64,000 nucleotides of DNA from Diploptera punctata (lineage: Eukaryota; Arthropoda; Insecta; Blattodea; Blaberidae): positions 859,501-923,500 of the forward strand of contig JASPKZ010007534.1 in NCBI GenBank assembly GCA_030220185.1. Direction: 5' to 3'. How positions within the stretch are numbered: position 1 is the stretch's first letter; every line of letters begins with the position of its first letter. Below, piece by piece: positions 39,501-40,854 of this stretch. The notes under the pieces are model-generated. The model searched no databases. It was not told the DNA's origin and saw only the letters and a program-made list of their open reading frames with translations. The position numbers were made by a program, and so were the translations under genes.

Positions 39501-40792
39501 AGAATATGGAGGTTAAAGTGGACCTTTCTTGTAACGTAAAAAAGTTTATAAATTATGAAGATGTTTCCATATTTGAATAAAACAACAACGCTATTTCATA
39601 GTTACAACACTAATGATAATCATAAGTAATGCCACGAGTGATTTCCAAATTATCGATAAATTCACGACTCACGAAGTGAGGAGTGAATTTATCTAGAGAA
39701 TTTGGAAATCAAGAGTGGCATTTGTTAGGACTATTTAACGAATACAATTAAGCTGTTTACTCACAAATCATTATTTAACTATAGTTATTTTAAAATATTT
39801 ATATATTTAATGTAAACGGCGATGTTTGAAAACAAATGAGAAACGATAGGTACGCTTCTACTGCTTCATTTGTTTATCACTGCAACCAGATCATACTATT
39901 TATTGCCAAAGGAACGCAATATTGTAAGGAGGAGCTTTCTTTAATATGGTAATTATAACACTGATAAATATTTGGTGAAACACTACTCTGATTGGTTGTA
40001 AAACAGAAATCATTGAAACGTGATTGGTCTTTGACTCCCATTTGGGGCATGAGTTAAATAGTCAGATTAAATGGTTCCAACACGTCCAGAGAATGTCAAA
40101 TTCCCGTTTACCAAAGATGATTTACCACCTCAACCCTAAAGGCAAAAGAGACCTCGGAAGACCCTTCAACCGATGGAAAGATCAGTTTTTGTAGTCGCTG
40201 AACGGGCAACATCACCAATACTGCATTCGGAAGAAGAAGAAGAAGGAACGCATTGTTGTAAGAATGCACTCTAGTGGAGAAAAAATGAAACACATAAAAC
40301 TGTATATTAATTCATTTCTGATGTCCTATGATGTAAATATGACAATTATATTTTTCTGGAATGTTATTACCTGGGAAAAAATACATTTAAGAAAATGCAA
40401 ACAGTGGTTTGTTTTTTTGGTGGTATAATCAATTGCTACAAATGTTTTTATATTAACTCCCGCATGCGCTATGTGTTGACATTCATGCACTATATATACA
40501 ATCTGGTAGCCGTATTTCTTAGGGAGTCAGTCACTGCAAAATAATGCTATGACCTGTTCAGAACGTTAAAAAGGAGGTGATTTCTTTATTATGATAAACT
40601 TTAGTTGGTAAATTCTAGGTGAAACACGACTGTGATTGGTTGTAAATAAAAAAATCATTGAAATGTGATTGGTCATTGACTCCCATTTGGGGCATGAGGT
40701 AAATAGTCACTGTAATTAAACAAAATTCAAATCCTTTAATTAAAAGAAGAAAAACATCAAATTCAAAACAGGGGTCCAAATTCCCCGAAGTT

Positions 40793-40854
<62 letters not shown>

